Assembly: GCF_036387535.1 (NCBI RefSeq) | Contig: NZ_DASVTO010000044.1 | Coordinates: 1 to 41,412, forward strand | DNA: 41,412 bases | Source: Sphingomonas_R sp036387535 | Lineage (GTDB): Bacteria; Pseudomonadota; Alphaproteobacteria; Sphingomonadales; Sphingomonadaceae | Reading direction: 5' to 3' | Shown: positions 1 through 8,995 of the stretch, piece by piece | How positions within the stretch are numbered: the first letter of the stretch is position 1 | Layout: each line of letters opens with the position of its first letter | The notes under the pieces: generated by a model | The model's database searches: none | Told to the model about the DNA's origin: nothing | Seen by the model: only the letters and a program-made list of their open reading frames with translations | Program-made: the position numbers and the translations under genes

Positions 1-1
1 G

Positions 2-1003
2 TCGACCTACACCTATCTAGTCAACGGCCACGGTCCGCGCGACAACTGGACCGGCCTGTTCACGCCGGGCGAACGGGTGCGGCTGCGGATCATCAACGGT
101 TCGGCGATGACCACGTTCAACGTCCGGATCCCGGGCCTGACGCTCACCATCGTGCAGGCCGATGGCATGAACGTCCGCCCGGTGACGGTCGACGAGTTCC
201 AGATCGGCGTAGCGGAAACCTATGACGCGATCGTCACGCCAGCGGAGCCAAGTGCCTATACGCTGGTCGGCGAAAGCGTCGACCGGTCCGGCATGGCGCG
301 GGCGACGCTCGCCCCGCGCACCGGCATGGCGGCGGTCGTTCCCCCGCTCCGCCGGCGGCCGGTCGCGACGATGAAGGACATGGGCATGGCGATGGATCAT
401 GCCGCGATGAACCATGACGCGATGGCCGACATGCCCATGGACATGAAGATGGACATGCGCGACCTGTCGAAGGCGCCGGGTGTGAAGAAGGGTCCGGGTG
501 TCCAGACGATCGCCCCGATGCCGGTCGATCGCACCGGTGATCCGGGTCAGGGCCTGGACGATGTCGGCCACCGCGTGCTCACCTACCGCGATCTCGTCGC
601 GCTGGATCGCAACCCCGATCTGCGCGCGCCCTCCCGCACGGTGCAGATCCACCTGACCGGCAACATGGAACGCTATATGTGGGCGCTGGATGGCGAGAAA
701 CTGTCGGAGGTCACGGCGCCGATCCCGTTCCGCGCGGGGGAGCGTGTCCGCGTGACCCTGGTCAACGATACGATGATGGGCCACCCCATCCACCTGCACG
801 GCCATTATTTCGAACTGGTCACCGGCCACGGCGCCTACAGCCCGCGCAAGCACACCGTCATGGTGCAGCCGGGCGGCATGGTCCGCTGGGACGTCACCGC
901 CAATGCCGGCGACTGGGCGTTCCACTGCCACATGCTCTACCACATGCACGCCGGGATGATGCAGGTCGTGCAGGTCCGCCCGGTCGCGGGCGCGGCGGCA
1001 TGA
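2..1003 (+). CDS. copA: Copper resistance multicopper oxidase CopA, C-terminal part (5' truncated)
   Basis: The reading frame is open from the left edge, so the N-terminus and signal peptide lie outside; 333 residues remain. The family is a periplasmic multicopper oxidase that oxidises Cu(I) and sequesters copper. Visible hallmarks are a Met/His-rich insert (about residues 123-157, many MxM and DHA repeats), the C-terminal copper motif HPIHLHGHYFEL, and the final HCHMLYHMHAGMM, which supplies trinuclear and type 1 copper ligands. Its stop codon overlaps the copB start as ATGA, so the two are translationally coupled. The identification is firm; only the N-terminal half is missing. Confidence 0.95.
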   Translation, partial: STYTYLVNGHGPRDNWTGLFTPGERVRLRIINGSAMTTFNVRIPGLTLTIVQADGMNVRPVTVDEFQIGVAETYDAIVTPAEPSAYTLVGESVDRSGMARATLAPRTGMAAVVPPLRRRPVATMKDMGMAMDHAAMNHDAMADMPMDMKMDMRDLSKAPGVKKGPGVQTIAPMPVDRTGDPGQGLDDVGHRVLTYRDLVALDRNPDLRAPSRTVQIHLTGNMERYMWALDGEKLSEVTAPIPFRAGERVRVTLVNDTMMGHPIHLHGHYFELVTGHGAYSPRKHTVMVQPGGMVRWDVTANAGDWAFHCHMLYHMHAGMMQVVQVRPVAGAAA

Positions 1004-2085
1004 CGGGGCTGCGCTTCCTTCCGGCCATCGCCACCGTCGCGGTCGTCGCCGCCGGACCGGTCCCGGCCCAGAGGGCGATGGACCATGCCATGATGCCGGG
1101 CATGGCCATGCCCGCCGGGAAACCCGCCGCCAGGCCGAAGGCCACCTCCGGGAAACCGGCCGCCGGACCGGCTGTCGACCCCCATGCCGGTCACCGCAGG
1201 ATGCCGGCCACGGACATGGCGGCTCCCCCCGCGCCCGATCCCCATGCCGGTCATGTCATGGGTGCGATGGCCGGCATGCCCGGCACGCCCGGTGCGCCGC
1301 CGCCCTCCGGCGACACCATGCCGGCCACCGGAACGGACCAGAAACCCGGCAACGCCCCTGCCCCCGCGCCTCTGCCAGGCTTGGCGGCGTCGCGCTATTA
1401 CGGTGCCACGGCGATGCAGGACGCGGACCGCGCGCTGCGCCGTGAACATGGCGGGATGACCTATGGGCAGCTGATCTTCAATCTGGCCGAATATCAGGCG
1501 CGGCGCGGCGGCGACGGCTATCGCTGGGACGGTTCGGCCTGGTTCGGCGGCGATATCGACCGCCTGACCGTCAAAACCGAAGGTGAGGGCACGTTCGGCC
1601 GACCGCTTGCGCAAGCGGAGGTCCAGGCACTCTACAGCCATGCGCTCGATCCCTATTGGAACCTCCAGGCCGGCGTCCGCCATGATTTCAGGCCTGACCC
1701 GTCGCGGACCTATGCGACACTCGGACTCGAAGGGCTGGCCCCCTATTGGTTCGATGTCGAAGGCGCGCTGTTCCTGTCGGACAAGGGCGATGTGCTGGGC
1801 CGGGCCGAAGCGTGGCATGACATCCGCATGACGCAGTTCGTCGTGCTGCAACCCCGGATCGAAGCCAACCTGGCGGCGCAGGATATCCCGCGCGACGGGA
1901 TCGGATCCGGCCTGACTGATCTCGAACTCGGCCTCCGCCTGCGCTATGAACGGTCGCGCCAGTTGGCGCCCTATGTCGGCCTGTCCTGGGAACGCCAGTT
2001 CGGCGACACCGCCCGCTCAGCCCGGTCGCGCGGCGATGACACCGGCGGGTTCAGCCTCGTCGCCGGCATCCGGACCTGGTTCTGA
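1000..2085 (+). CDS. copB: Copper resistance outer-membrane protein CopB
   Basis: A protein of 361 residues whose ATG overlaps the copA stop (ATGA). It begins with a signal peptide (about residues 1-24, ending GPVPAQ). A long Met/His/Pro-rich low-complexity region follows (about 25-125, with repeated PHAGH and MxGM motifs) that is suited to copper binding. From about residue 129 comes the conserved CopB domain (YYGATAMQDAD, then LEGLAPYWFDVEGALFLS), predicted to form an outer-membrane beta-barrel ending in Phe (RTWF), as is typical for barrels. In the family CopB acts with CopA in copper sequestration or export. An in-frame extension upstream of 1000 lies over copA and is a shadow. A hairpin follows the gene. 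Confidence 0.93.
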   Translation: MTGLRFLPAIATVAVVAAGPVPAQRAMDHAMMPGMAMPAGKPAARPKATSGKPAAGPAVDPHAGHRRMPATDMAAPPAPDPHAGHVMGAMAGMPGTPGAPPPSGDTMPATGTDQKPGNAPAPAPLPGLAASRYYGATAMQDADRALRREHGGMTYGQLIFNLAEYQARRGGDGYRWDGSAWFGGDIDRLTVKTEGEGTFGRPLAQAEVQALYSHALDPYWNLQAGVRHDFRPDPSRTYATLGLEGLAPYWFDVEGALFLSDKGDVLGRAEAWHDIRMTQFVVLQPRIEANLAAQDIPRDGIGSGLTDLELGLRLRYERSRQLAPYVGLSWERQFGDTARSARSRGDDTGGFSLVAGIRTWF

Positions 2086-2094
2086 CCGTCACCC

Positions 2095-2119
2095 GATACC
2101 GGCACCGGATGCCGGTATC
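2095..2119. terminator. Hairpin between convergent copB and M20 peptidase genes
   Basis: A perfect 10-bp inverted repeat (GATACCGGCA / TGCCGGTATC) with a 5-base loop lies 9 bases after the copB stop and 18 bases from the stop of the opposing peptidase gene. No T-run follows on either strand, so it is a terminator-like hairpin rather than a canonical intrinsic terminator. Its position between convergent genes supports a 3'-end role. Confidence 0.5.
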
Positions 2120-2137
2120 AGGCGCGCCGGACTCCGG

Positions 2138-3580
2138 CTATTTCCCCGTCAGCGCCTGCACCATCAGCTTCCAGTGCGCCACATTGTCGTCCAGCGCGGC
2201 GATCGGCAGGCGTTCGTCCTTGCCATGGGCGCGCAGGTCGACCGGCACCCGCACCCACTCGCCCCCGACGCCGTACACCGCCACGCCCGCCGCGCGGAAC
2301 GGACGTGCGTCAGACGCACCGGTCGACATTTCGGGATAGACCTGCATCCCGGGGTGCAGCGTGGTGACGGCCTTGGTATAGGCGGCGGTCACGTCGCTGC
2401 GCAGCGGCGATGCCAGCGACGCCGGGTTCGCGTCCAGCCGCGTGACTGTCACCGCCGGGTCGCCCGCCACCCGCTGCAACACGTCGCGGATCGCATCCGG
2501 CGTGATGCCGGGAAAGATGCGGCAGTTGACGGTCGCGGTCGCCAGTTGCGGCAGTGCGTTGTTCGCATGCCCGCCGAACAGCCGGGTCGCGACACAGCGC
2601 GTCCGCGTCAGCCCGACATAGGTCTCGTCCGCCTCGACCGCATCGGCCGCGGCGCCGTCGTCCGGGTTCGCCAGCCAGCGCCGGATCGCGTTCCCGGCCG
2701 CGCCGGTTTCGATCTTCGCCACCGCCGTGAAATAGGCGCGCGACGTCTCGTTCATCTGCGGCGGGAAGCGATAGGCCTCCAGCCGTTCCAGCGCATGCGC
2801 CAGTTGATAGATGGCGTTGTCCGCCCGCGGCTTCGATGAATGCCCGCCGCGGTTGGTGACGCGCAGTTCGTAATCGGCATAGGTCTTTTCCGCCGTCTGC
2901 ACCGTCGCACCCAGCGGCTTGTCGCCTTCCGTAAACCCGATGCCGCCGCCGTCCGCGTTCAGGCCATATTCGGGCCGACCGAGCCGATCCAGCCATTCGG
3001 TCGCACCGCGGGTCGCGCCGATCCCGTTCGTCTCCTCGTCCCCGGTGAAGAACAGCACCAGGTCGCGCGTCGGTTCCCAGCCACTGCTGCGCAGGTCGAT
3101 CAGCGCCTGCGCGATACCGGTCAGCCCCGCCTTCATGTCGATGGTGCCGCGCCCGTAATAATAGCCGTCACGCACCGTCAGCTTGAACGGATCGGTGGTC
3201 GAATCCTCCCGCTTGGCCTCCACGACATCCATGTGTCCCATCAGCATGATCGGCCGCCGGCCGCCCGCCGCCGCCGCCCGCCACCGCACGATCAGCGCGG
3301 CGGTATCGTCGGCCTGGCTGCCATCCTTCGCCTGGGTGCGATACGGCACCACCTCGACATCGGCGGCCGGAAATCCCGCCGCCTTGAACTGATCGGCAAG
3401 GTAATTCGCCATCTCCGGCACCTTGCCCCGGCCGACCACCGTGGGCGTGTCGACCAGCCGTTCGAACATCGCCAGCGTCGCGTCGTGTCGCACGGGGCTG
3501 ATCGGCCCGGCCAGCGCGGGCGCCGTCGCCAACATGGTCGTGAGGAAGGTGGCGAGGGGCAGGGCAGAACGGCGCATCAT
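2138..3580 (-). CDS. Exported M20/M28-type zinc peptidase (M20 family)
   Basis: A protein of 480 residues with an N-terminal signal peptide (about 1-24, ending ALA-G), so periplasmic or secreted. M20 metal-site motifs are in order: MGHMDVV with His116, GRGTIDMKAG with Asp148 as bridging ligand, and TGDEET with catalytic Glu182 and Glu183. Then come LNADGGG and a C-terminal His in DLRAHGKDE. The dimerisation domain sits between (about 215-345). The start is one of two adjacent ATGs (3580 or 3577) after a GGAG Shine-Dalgarno. The same frame stays open upstream across the opposite gene to 5473, but that is an artefact of GC-rich coding bias. The substrate is unknown; M20 members are di-/aminopeptidases or deacylases. 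Confidence 0.93.
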   Translation of the reverse strand: MMRRSALPLATFLTTMLATAPALAGPISPVRHDATLAMFERLVDTPTVVGRGKVPEMANYLADQFKAAGFPAADVEVVPYRTQAKDGSQADDTAALIVRWRAAAAGGRRPIMLMGHMDVVEAKREDSTTDPFKLTVRDGYYYGRGTIDMKAGLTGIAQALIDLRSSGWEPTRDLVLFFTGDEETNGIGATRGATEWLDRLGRPEYGLNADGGGIGFTEGDKPLGATVQTAEKTYADYELRVTNRGGHSSKPRADNAIYQLAHALERLEAYRFPPQMNETSRAYFTAVAKIETGAAGNAIRRWLANPDDGAAADAVEADETYVGLTRTRCVATRLFGGHANNALPQLATATVNCRIFPGITPDAIRDVLQRVAGDPAVTVTRLDANPASLASPLRSDVTAAYTKAVTTLHPGMQVYPEMSTGASDARPFRAAGVAVYGVGGEWVRVPVDLRAHGKDERLPIAALDDNVAHWKLMVQALTGK

Positions 3581-3745
3581 GATCTCCGGCTGAAACCGAC
3601 GTGCGGTGCTAACGCCCATCCCCGCCGCCGGCAATGGCGCCACCAGCCAGGCCGAGGCCGATGCCCGCAACGACCATGCCGGCTTGAGGCGCAGGCACGC
3701 CTCGCCTACCGTGGCCGCAACCTGTTGTTCAAAGGGGCCTTGACC

Positions 3746-5557
3746 ATGAATCGTCGCCAGTTTGTCGGATCCGCCAGCGCCGTCGCGCTCACCGCCACGG
3801 TCGCACGGGCGCAAGTCCCCGCCGCCAGCGACGCGGACCGGCAACTCGACACCGCGTTCGACCAGATCTTTCAGCAGACGGTCACGCGCGCACCCGAACT
3901 CGCCACCTCGCTCGGCCTTGACAAGGGCGCACTCGCCGCGGCCAAGGGCCAGCTGTCGCCCCGCACGCCCGAAAAGCGTGCGCGCGACATCGCGGAAACC
4001 AAGGCCGCGATCGCGCGCCTCGCCGCCTTCGATCCCGCCCGGCTGTCCCCGCCCGCGCAACGCAATCTCGAAGTCGTCCGCTACACGCTGGAAACGCAGA
4101 TCGCGTCCGCCGACACCTTCGGGATCGACAGCGCGATCCGGCCCTACCGGATCTTCCAGCAGGGTGGCGCCTATTTCTCGGTGCCGGATTTCCTCAACAC
4201 CGCGCACACGATCGCAACGAAGGCCGATGCCGACGCCTATCTTTCCCGGCTGGATCAGTTCGCCACCGTGCTGGATCAGGAAAGCGCGCGCCAGAAGGAA
4301 GAAGCCGCGCGCGGCCTGCTCGCCCCCGCCTGGTCGCTCGACCTCACCCTTGGGCAGATGCGCAAGCTGCGGAGCCAGCCCGCCGCCGGCGCCAGCATCG
4401 TGCAATCGCTCGTCCGGCGCGCCGCCGCCAAGGGCATCGCCGGCGACTGGCAGGGTCAGGCCGCGCGCATTCTGGAAACCAGGGTCTATCCCGCGCTCGA
4501 TCGCCAGATTGCGATGATCACGGCACTGCGCCCGACGACGCGGCCCGGCGACGGCATCTGGCGGGTGCCGCGCGGCGACGCCATCTATGCGATGGCGCTC
4601 GCCCAGGCGACCACCACGACGATGAGCCCCGACGAGGTCCACCGCCTCGGCCTGCAACAGGTCGCGGACATCAGCGCGCAGCTCGACACCATCCTGAAGA
4701 CGCAGGGTTACAGCACCGGCACCGTCGGCGAACGGCTCGCCAAGCTGAACGTCGCGCCGGATCAACTCTATCCCAACACCGCCGCGGGTCGCGAACAACT
4801 GATCGCCGGCCTGAACCAGGGGGTCGAGGCGATGTACAAGCGACTGCCGCAGGCGTTCGCGACCGTGCCGACCCAGCCGCTCGAAATCCGCGCGGTACCG
4901 GTCGAGATTCAGGATGGCGCCTCGAACGGCTATTACAACCGCGCCTCGCTCGACGGCAGCCGGCCGGCCATCTACTTCGTCAACCTCAAGGACGTCGGCG
5001 ACTGGCCAAAATACTCGCTGCCCTCGCTCACCTATCACGAGGGCGTGCCCGGCCATCATCTCCAGATCAGCCTCGCCCAGGAATCGAAGGACATCCCGAC
5101 ACTCCGCAAGATCGGCTTCTTCTCGGCCTATTCCGAAGGCTGGGCGCTCTATGCGGAACAGCTGGCGGACGAACTGCAGGCCTATGCCACGCCGCTCGAA
5201 CGGGCGGGCTATCTGCAATCCTTCCTCTTCCGCGCGACGCGACTGGTGGTCGATACCGGGATCCACGCCAAGCGCTGGAGCCGGGAAAAGGCGACGGACT
5301 ACATGGTCGCGACCACCGGCTTCGCCCGCCCGCGCACCCAGCGCGAGGTCGAACGCTACTGCACCCAGGCCGGCCAGGCGTGCAGTTACAAGGTTGGCCA
5401 CATGGCCTGGACCCGCGCCCGCGCAAAGGCCGAAGCGGCGCTCGGCGCCGCCTTCGACCTCAAGCAGTTCCACGAGGTGCTGAAGGAAGGCGCCATGCCT
5501 CTCACCCTCCTGGAACGCCGAATCGACGATCGCATCGCCGCGCAGAAGAAGGGGTAA
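3746..5557 (+). CDS. DUF885 family exported protein (putative metallopeptidase)
   Basis: A protein of 603 residues. The N-terminus MNRRQFVGSASAVALTATVA carries a twin-arginine-like RRQF motif and ends ARAQ, so export by Tat or Sec is likely. DUF885 hallmarks are the zinc-binding-like HEGVPGHH (residues 431-438) and EGWALYAEQL (about 465), which resemble gluzincin HExxH...E arrangements; YYNRASLDGSRPAIYFVN also fits the family. The start is the ATG after AAAGGGGCC, and the longer open frame to 2840 is antisense to the peptidase gene. It is divergent from the M20 gene with 165 bases between the starts, so the two may share regulation. The biochemical role of DUF885 is not well defined; peptidase activity is inferred from the motifs. 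Confidence 0.9.
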   Translation: MNRRQFVGSASAVALTATVARAQVPAASDADRQLDTAFDQIFQQTVTRAPELATSLGLDKGALAAAKGQLSPRTPEKRARDIAETKAAIARLAAFDPARLSPPAQRNLEVVRYTLETQIASADTFGIDSAIRPYRIFQQGGAYFSVPDFLNTAHTIATKADADAYLSRLDQFATVLDQESARQKEEAARGLLAPAWSLDLTLGQMRKLRSQPAAGASIVQSLVRRAAAKGIAGDWQGQAARILETRVYPALDRQIAMITALRPTTRPGDGIWRVPRGDAIYAMALAQATTTTMSPDEVHRLGLQQVADISAQLDTILKTQGYSTGTVGERLAKLNVAPDQLYPNTAAGREQLIAGLNQGVEAMYKRLPQAFATVPTQPLEIRAVPVEIQDGASNGYYNRASLDGSRPAIYFVNLKDVGDWPKYSLPSLTYHEGVPGHHLQISLAQESKDIPTLRKIGFFSAYSEGWALYAEQLADELQAYATPLERAGYLQSFLFRATRLVVDTGIHAKRWSREKATDYMVATTGFARPRTQREVERYCTQAGQACSYKVGHMAWTRARAKAEAALGAAFDLKQFHEVLKEGAMPLTLLERRIDDRIAAQKKG

Positions 5558-5581
5558 GGGGACGCAGGCAAGGCGACGATC

Positions 5582-7003
5582 TCACAAGGTGATCGCCGCC
5601 TTCAGCCCCAGCACGCCGACATCGCCCGCGTCGCGCACGCCGCCCGGCTGGTGGATCCATTGCAGGTTCGGGCGGATTTCCAGCCAGTCGAGCGGCTGGA
5701 TGCTGTAATAGAGTTCGGCCGCATATTCCGCGTCGCGCCGGGGCTGATCCGGCATGGTCAGGCGATCGTCGGCGGCGGCCCGGCCGTTGACGTTGGTCCG
5801 CGCGACGCCCAGCCCCAGGACGTCGCCCGGCACCGCCGGCATCAACCCCTTGTAGAACAGCCCCAGCGCGATCTGGTTGTCGGTCACCGATGTCTTGCGG
5901 TCGGTCTGCGTCAGATTGGCGAACATGCCGAGCCCGGTCAGCGACTTGCCGTCCTTCGATGTCCCGGTCAGCTGCCGCTGGACCGCGACATAGACGCCGT
6001 AGCGCCCCGATCGCCGCAGCGGCGCCATCCCCGTGATCGCGATCGGCCGGCGGTCGATGTCCAGCCGCACATCGTCGCTATCCGCCGTCGCGATCCAGCC
6101 TCCGATCTTGTAGGACGCGACCCGGCCATCGTCCCCGCCGCGCGACCATCCCGCCTCCACCGGCACCAGCACCCCGGTCGCGCCCTTGAAATGGCCGATG
6201 AAGAAACGTTTGCGCAGGTTGCGGGGGTTGATCTCATACGCCCCGCCCTGGACGTAGAAATCCTCCTTCACATCGACCCGGACCCGCGCGCCCCACTGGC
6301 TGACCGGCCAGTTGTACCAGTAATCACCCGCCACATTGCCCGGCTGCGCACCGCAGAAACTCAGATTCTGGAAATGGCAGGAAAAGACCGCGAAGTCTTC
6401 GCCGGGGTTGGTCCGCCCCAGCTTCACCTCGACACGGCTACCCAGGCGTTGTTCATACCATAGTTGCGTCACGCGCAACGTCTGCCCGCGGCCATAGATT
6501 TCCTGCACCTGTTGCAACGCGTTCAAGCCGGCGTCGCTGGTCAGGTCCTGGCCCCGCCGCCAGGTGATCGTCGCCTGGAACGCGCCACCGGTCAGCCCCG
6601 CCAGCTTCTCCAGGTCCAGCAGCATGCCGACATCGAACTGCCCGGTTTCGCGGAACAACCGTCGCTCGCCGCCCGTGACGTTATACCCGCTTTCCGATGC
6701 ATAGCGCGCGGTCACGCCGATCCCCCGCCGGCCTAGCCGGGTGCGGATCTGTTGCCAGTCGCCGATCAGGCCCGGCGGCGGCGTGCTTTGCGTATCGCCG
6801 ATCAGCGCGGATGGCGACGTGTCGCGCGCCCGCGTCACCGCCAGGCGCGGTCGCTGTTTCGTGTCGGCGGATGCGGTTTGCGGCGCGGTCGGCTCCGGTG
6901 CGGGCGCACCCAGGTCGATCGCCTGCGCCTGCCCGGATGCAGCGCTGCCCAGGGCCGCGGCCCCCAACAGCATCCGCATCCCGATCCTGTTCGCCGCCGT
7001 CAT
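5582..7003 (-). CDS. OprB-type carbohydrate porin
   Basis: A protein of 473 residues from the ATG at 7003, which gives a clean signal peptide (MTAANRIGMRMLLG to SGQAQA, about 28 residues) and follows an AGGGGG element. An in-frame ATG at 7024 and longer starts are possible but less convincing. After a short linker, the mature part has OprB-family features: WYEQRLGSRVEVKLGRTN, GEDFAVFSCHFQNLSFCG, YNWPVSQWGARVRVD and a final LKAAITL strand, consistent with a beta-barrel of the outer membrane. The family mediates sugar diffusion; which sugar cannot be read here. It is convergent with the DUF885 gene (24-base gap). Confidence 0.88.
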   Translation of the reverse strand: MTAANRIGMRMLLGAAALGSAASGQAQAIDLGAPAPEPTAPQTASADTKQRPRLAVTRARDTSPSALIGDTQSTPPPGLIGDWQQIRTRLGRRGIGVTARYASESGYNVTGGERRLFRETGQFDVGMLLDLEKLAGLTGGAFQATITWRRGQDLTSDAGLNALQQVQEIYGRGQTLRVTQLWYEQRLGSRVEVKLGRTNPGEDFAVFSCHFQNLSFCGAQPGNVAGDYWYNWPVSQWGARVRVDVKEDFYVQGGAYEINPRNLRKRFFIGHFKGATGVLVPVEAGWSRGGDDGRVASYKIGGWIATADSDDVRLDIDRRPIAITGMAPLRRSGRYGVYVAVQRQLTGTSKDGKSLTGLGMFANLTQTDRKTSVTDNQIALGLFYKGLMPAVPGDVLGLGVARTNVNGRAAADDRLTMPDQPRRDAEYAAELYYSIQPLDWLEIRPNLQWIHQPGGVRDAGDVGVLGLKAAITL

Positions 7004-7075
7004 CCCCGCCCCCTGCCATGCCATCACCCGCCCCTGCGCGGTGTCCTCACCGGACAACCGCCGATGCGCAGGAAA

Positions 7076-7107
7076 GTTCTTCCTCGCCGTCCGTCGGTCG
7101 GAAGAAC
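7076..7107 (-). terminator. Inverted repeat downstream of the small-protein/SDR operon
   Basis: GTTCTTCC and GGAAGAAC form a perfect 8-bp inverted repeat separated by 16 bases, 34 bases beyond the last gene of the leftward operon. Read leftward, the stem is followed only by TTTCC. It may end the small-protein operon or lie in the leader of the porin gene. This is a weak structural prediction. Confidence 0.35.
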
Positions 7108-7141
7108 GGGTCGGTCGTGCCGCAGCTGGCACCTCGGGGGT

Positions 7142-7336
7142 TCAGCCGCCCGCTTCGGGCACCGGCGCGCCCAGCGCCTTGGCCGCACGCCGTACGGCAT
7201 CGTCGTCCGGTGCCTCCGGCAGGTCGGCGCCGGGCGACAACGCCTCATCGGCGATGCCCGGCCCGGTGCCGGCGATCGTTTCGTCGACCGCCCGTTCGTT
7301 CGCGCCGTCCGTGATCTTCTCGCGATCCGTCATCAT
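7142..7336 (-). CDS. Small acidic hypothetical protein (64 aa), last gene of the small-protein operon
   Basis: No family recognised. The product starts MMTDREKITDGANERAVDE and ends in a Pro/Gly-rich tail. It is strongly acidic and lacks hydrophobic segments or Cys, so it is probably soluble and partly disordered. Its ATG overlaps the stop of the SDR gene (ATGA at 7333-7336), which supports genuine, coupled translation. Function unknown; by position it belongs with the other small hydrophilic proteins of this operon. Confidence 0.6.
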   Translation of the reverse strand: MMTDREKITDGANERAVDETIAGTGPGIADEALSPGADLPEAPDDDAVRRAAKALGAPVPEAGG

Positions 7337-8364
7337 CTATCCCCGTGACTGCCCTGCGACGGGCCGGCATCCGGCCGCATCATCCATCGCGTTGCCACGG
7401 CCAGGATCGGCAGCGCCAGCAATCCCAGCATTATCGGGCTCGGCCGGCTGCGCTCCAGCGGCCCGGACAGCCGCCGCCAGCCACCGGTGACGCCGCGTCC
7501 GTCCCGCACCGGCTCCAACGTGGCGCCGGGTCCATCCTCCGCCGGCTGCGTCTCCAGAAACCCGCGATGCAGCAGGCGCCCCGTCATGCGCGTCGTCAGC
7601 GCGGGCGCGATCCGTTTCTGCGCGGCGGCAAACTTTCCCGCTCCGCCGATGATCGTTTCCGCCACCGGCCGCCGCGCCAGCTTCAGCACCGCATCCACCA
7701 CGCGCTCCGGTGGATAGACCGGTGGCGCCGCGCGCACCCGCTGCCCACTGTAATTGGCGGCATGTTCGAAGAAGGGCGTGTCGATCACCGACGGCAGGAT
7801 CGTGCAGACGTGGATATTTGGCCGGTCCAGCAACTCCTGCCGCAACGCTTCCGACAGCCCACGGATCGCGAACTTGCTGGTGGCATAGGCGGTCGAATCC
7901 GGTTTCGCGATTCGACCGACGATCGACGCATTGTTGATCAGGATGCCATGCCCCTGCCGATCGAACACCGGCATCACCGCGCGCGCACCATGATAGGCAC
8001 CCAGCAGGTTGGTCGCGATCACCCGGTGCCATACCGCGACCGGGATCGCGTTCAGCTTTCCGAACACGCCGACCCCGGCATTGTTGAACCACAGGTCGAT
8101 CCGACCGAAGTGTTCGACGGCGCGGCGGGCCACCGCCGCCACGGCGTCGGCATCACCGACATCGGTCGGCACCGCGATCGCCTGGCCACCGATCGCGACG
8201 CATTGCTCCGCCACCTCGGCCAGCACCTCGCCGCGCCGCGCCGCCAGCACGACCGCCGCCCCGCGCTCGGCAAAGGCGAGCGCGGTCAGTCGGCCGATGC
8301 CACTCGATGCGCCGGTGATGACCACCACCTGCGGTTCGTTCGGTCTGCGCACGCTGTTTCCCAT
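7333..8364 (-). CDS. SDR family NAD(P)-dependent oxidoreductase with C-terminal membrane segment
   Basis: A protein of 343 residues. It has a classical SDR Rossmann domain: TGASSGIG at 17-24, WFNNAGVGVFG for the NNAG motif, NNASIVG with the catalytic Ser, and YATSK with the catalytic Tyr and Lys. A C-terminal extension of about 90 residues carries a hydrophobic stretch (PIMLGLLALPILAVATRW), probably one membrane anchor. The start at 8364 follows the upstream 88-aa gene by one base (TAG-A-ATG); longer in-frame starts run over that gene. The substrate is unknown. It is the only enzyme in an operon of small hydrophilic proteins, which suggests a stress-related rather than catabolic role (inference). 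Confidence 0.9.
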   Translation of the reverse strand: MGNSVRRPNEPQVVVITGASSGIGRLTALAFAERGAAVVLAARRGEVLAEVAEQCVAIGGQAIAVPTDVGDADAVAAVARRAVEHFGRIDLWFNNAGVGVFGKLNAIPVAVWHRVIATNLLGAYHGARAVMPVFDRQGHGILINNASIVGRIAKPDSTAYATSKFAIRGLSEALRQELLDRPNIHVCTILPSVIDTPFFEHAANYSGQRVRAAPPVYPPERVVDAVLKLARRPVAETIIGGAGKFAAAQKRIAPALTTRMTGRLLHRGFLETQPAEDGPGATLEPVRDGRGVTGGWRRLSGPLERSRPSPIMLGLLALPILAVATRWMMRPDAGPSQGSHGDR

Positions 8365-8365
8365 T

Positions 8366-8632
8366 CTATCCGTCCCGGCCCGATGCCGCGTTGCCGGTGG
8401 CGGCATCGCCGGTCGATCCGCCGCCGGTGCCAATGCTGCCGGCACCCGTGCCCGGCCCGCCGCCCGGTGCCGTGCCGCTTGGCTGGAGCCCGGTCGACAA
8501 CGCGTTGCCACCCGCCCCGGTGGCGGCGGGCGCCGCGCTCGGCCGCTTCAGGTCGACGGGCTGCTCCAGCCGTCCCGGCGTATCGGGCGCATCGGTCGGG
8601 CGGGTGTCGGCCGATATGTCACGGTCAGGCAT
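8366..8632 (-). CDS. Small Gly/Pro/Thr-rich hypothetical protein (88 aa)
   Basis: No family recognised. The sequence begins MPDRDISADTRPTDAPDTPG and turns into a low-complexity tail rich in Gly, Ala, Thr and Ser (for example GPGTGAGSIGTGGG). It lacks Cys and any membrane segment, so it is probably intrinsically disordered. Its ATG overlaps the preceding 45-aa gene by one base (TGATG), and the SDR gene begins one base after its stop. The gene arrangement is the main evidence that it is expressed. Confidence 0.55.
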   Translation of the reverse strand: MPDRDISADTRPTDAPDTPGRLEQPVDLKRPSAAPAATGAGGNALSTGLQPSGTAPGGGPGTGAGSIGTGGGSTGDAATGNAASGRDG

Positions 8633-8769
8633 CAGGATCGCCCACCATGGCCGGCATTCTGGTTGCCGGTACGGCTGGCGCTGCTGTCGCCATTGTCCTG
8701 CTTCTTGTTTCCGCCGACATCCTCCTTGCCGTTCTTGTGGAAATCGCCCTTCTTCTTGTGGTCGGTCAT
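8632..8769 (-). CDS. Small Lys/Gly/Asn-rich hydrophilic protein (45 aa)
   Basis: A 46-codon frame on the minus strand beginning MTDHKKKGDFHKNGKED and continuing GGNKKQDNGDSS. It is highly hydrophilic (Lys, Gly, Asn, Asp, Ser) with no hydrophobic core, so it resembles a hydrophilin-like disordered peptide. Support comes from the overlaps at both ends: its ATG overlaps the stop of the 71-aa gene (ATGA), and its TGA overlaps the ATG of the 88-aa gene (TGATG). Function unknown. Confidence 0.5.
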   Translation of the reverse strand: MTDHKKKGDFHKNGKEDVGGNKKQDNGDSSASRTGNQNAGHGGRS

Positions 8770-8981
8770 GTCACGTCTCCATCGTCAGACTGCCGGGATC
8801 CGCGCCGGCCGAATGCCGCCAGCTGTTCCGGGCCCTGCGCGTCCGGCGCACCGGTCACTCCGGACGCGTCGTCGCCCTTGGAATAGCGTCGCCGCTGGCC
8901 GTCACCGGGGTCGTCGCTCATCGCATTGTTCTGGTTCTGGGTCAGGCCGTCGCCCTCCCCGACATGGCTGCTCTTCGACAT
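8766..8981 (-). CDS. Small polar hypothetical protein (71 aa)
   Basis: It begins MSKSSHVGEGDGLTQNQNNA and contains GDGQRRRYSKGDD. It is very polar, without Cys or membrane segments, and probably disordered. A strong Shine-Dalgarno (AGGAG, 7 bases before the ATG) marks the start. The leader AACAGGAGAAGCGGC is nearly the same as that of the upstream 48-aa gene (AACAGGAGCAGCGAC). Its stop overlaps the 45-aa gene. No known domain recognised. Confidence 0.6.
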   Translation of the reverse strand: MSKSSHVGEGDGLTQNQNNAMSDDPGDGQRRRYSKGDDASGVTGAPDAQGPEQLAAFGRRGSRQSDDGDVT

Positions 8982-8995
8982 GCCGCTTCTCCTGT

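Noticed and set aside
3581..5473. Open frame continuing upstream of the M20 peptidase gene, antisense to the DUF885 gene
   Set aside because: Antisense to a clear DUF885 gene; composition is Arg/Gly/Ala-rich as expected for shadows, and the peptidase has its own ribosome site and signal peptide at 3580.
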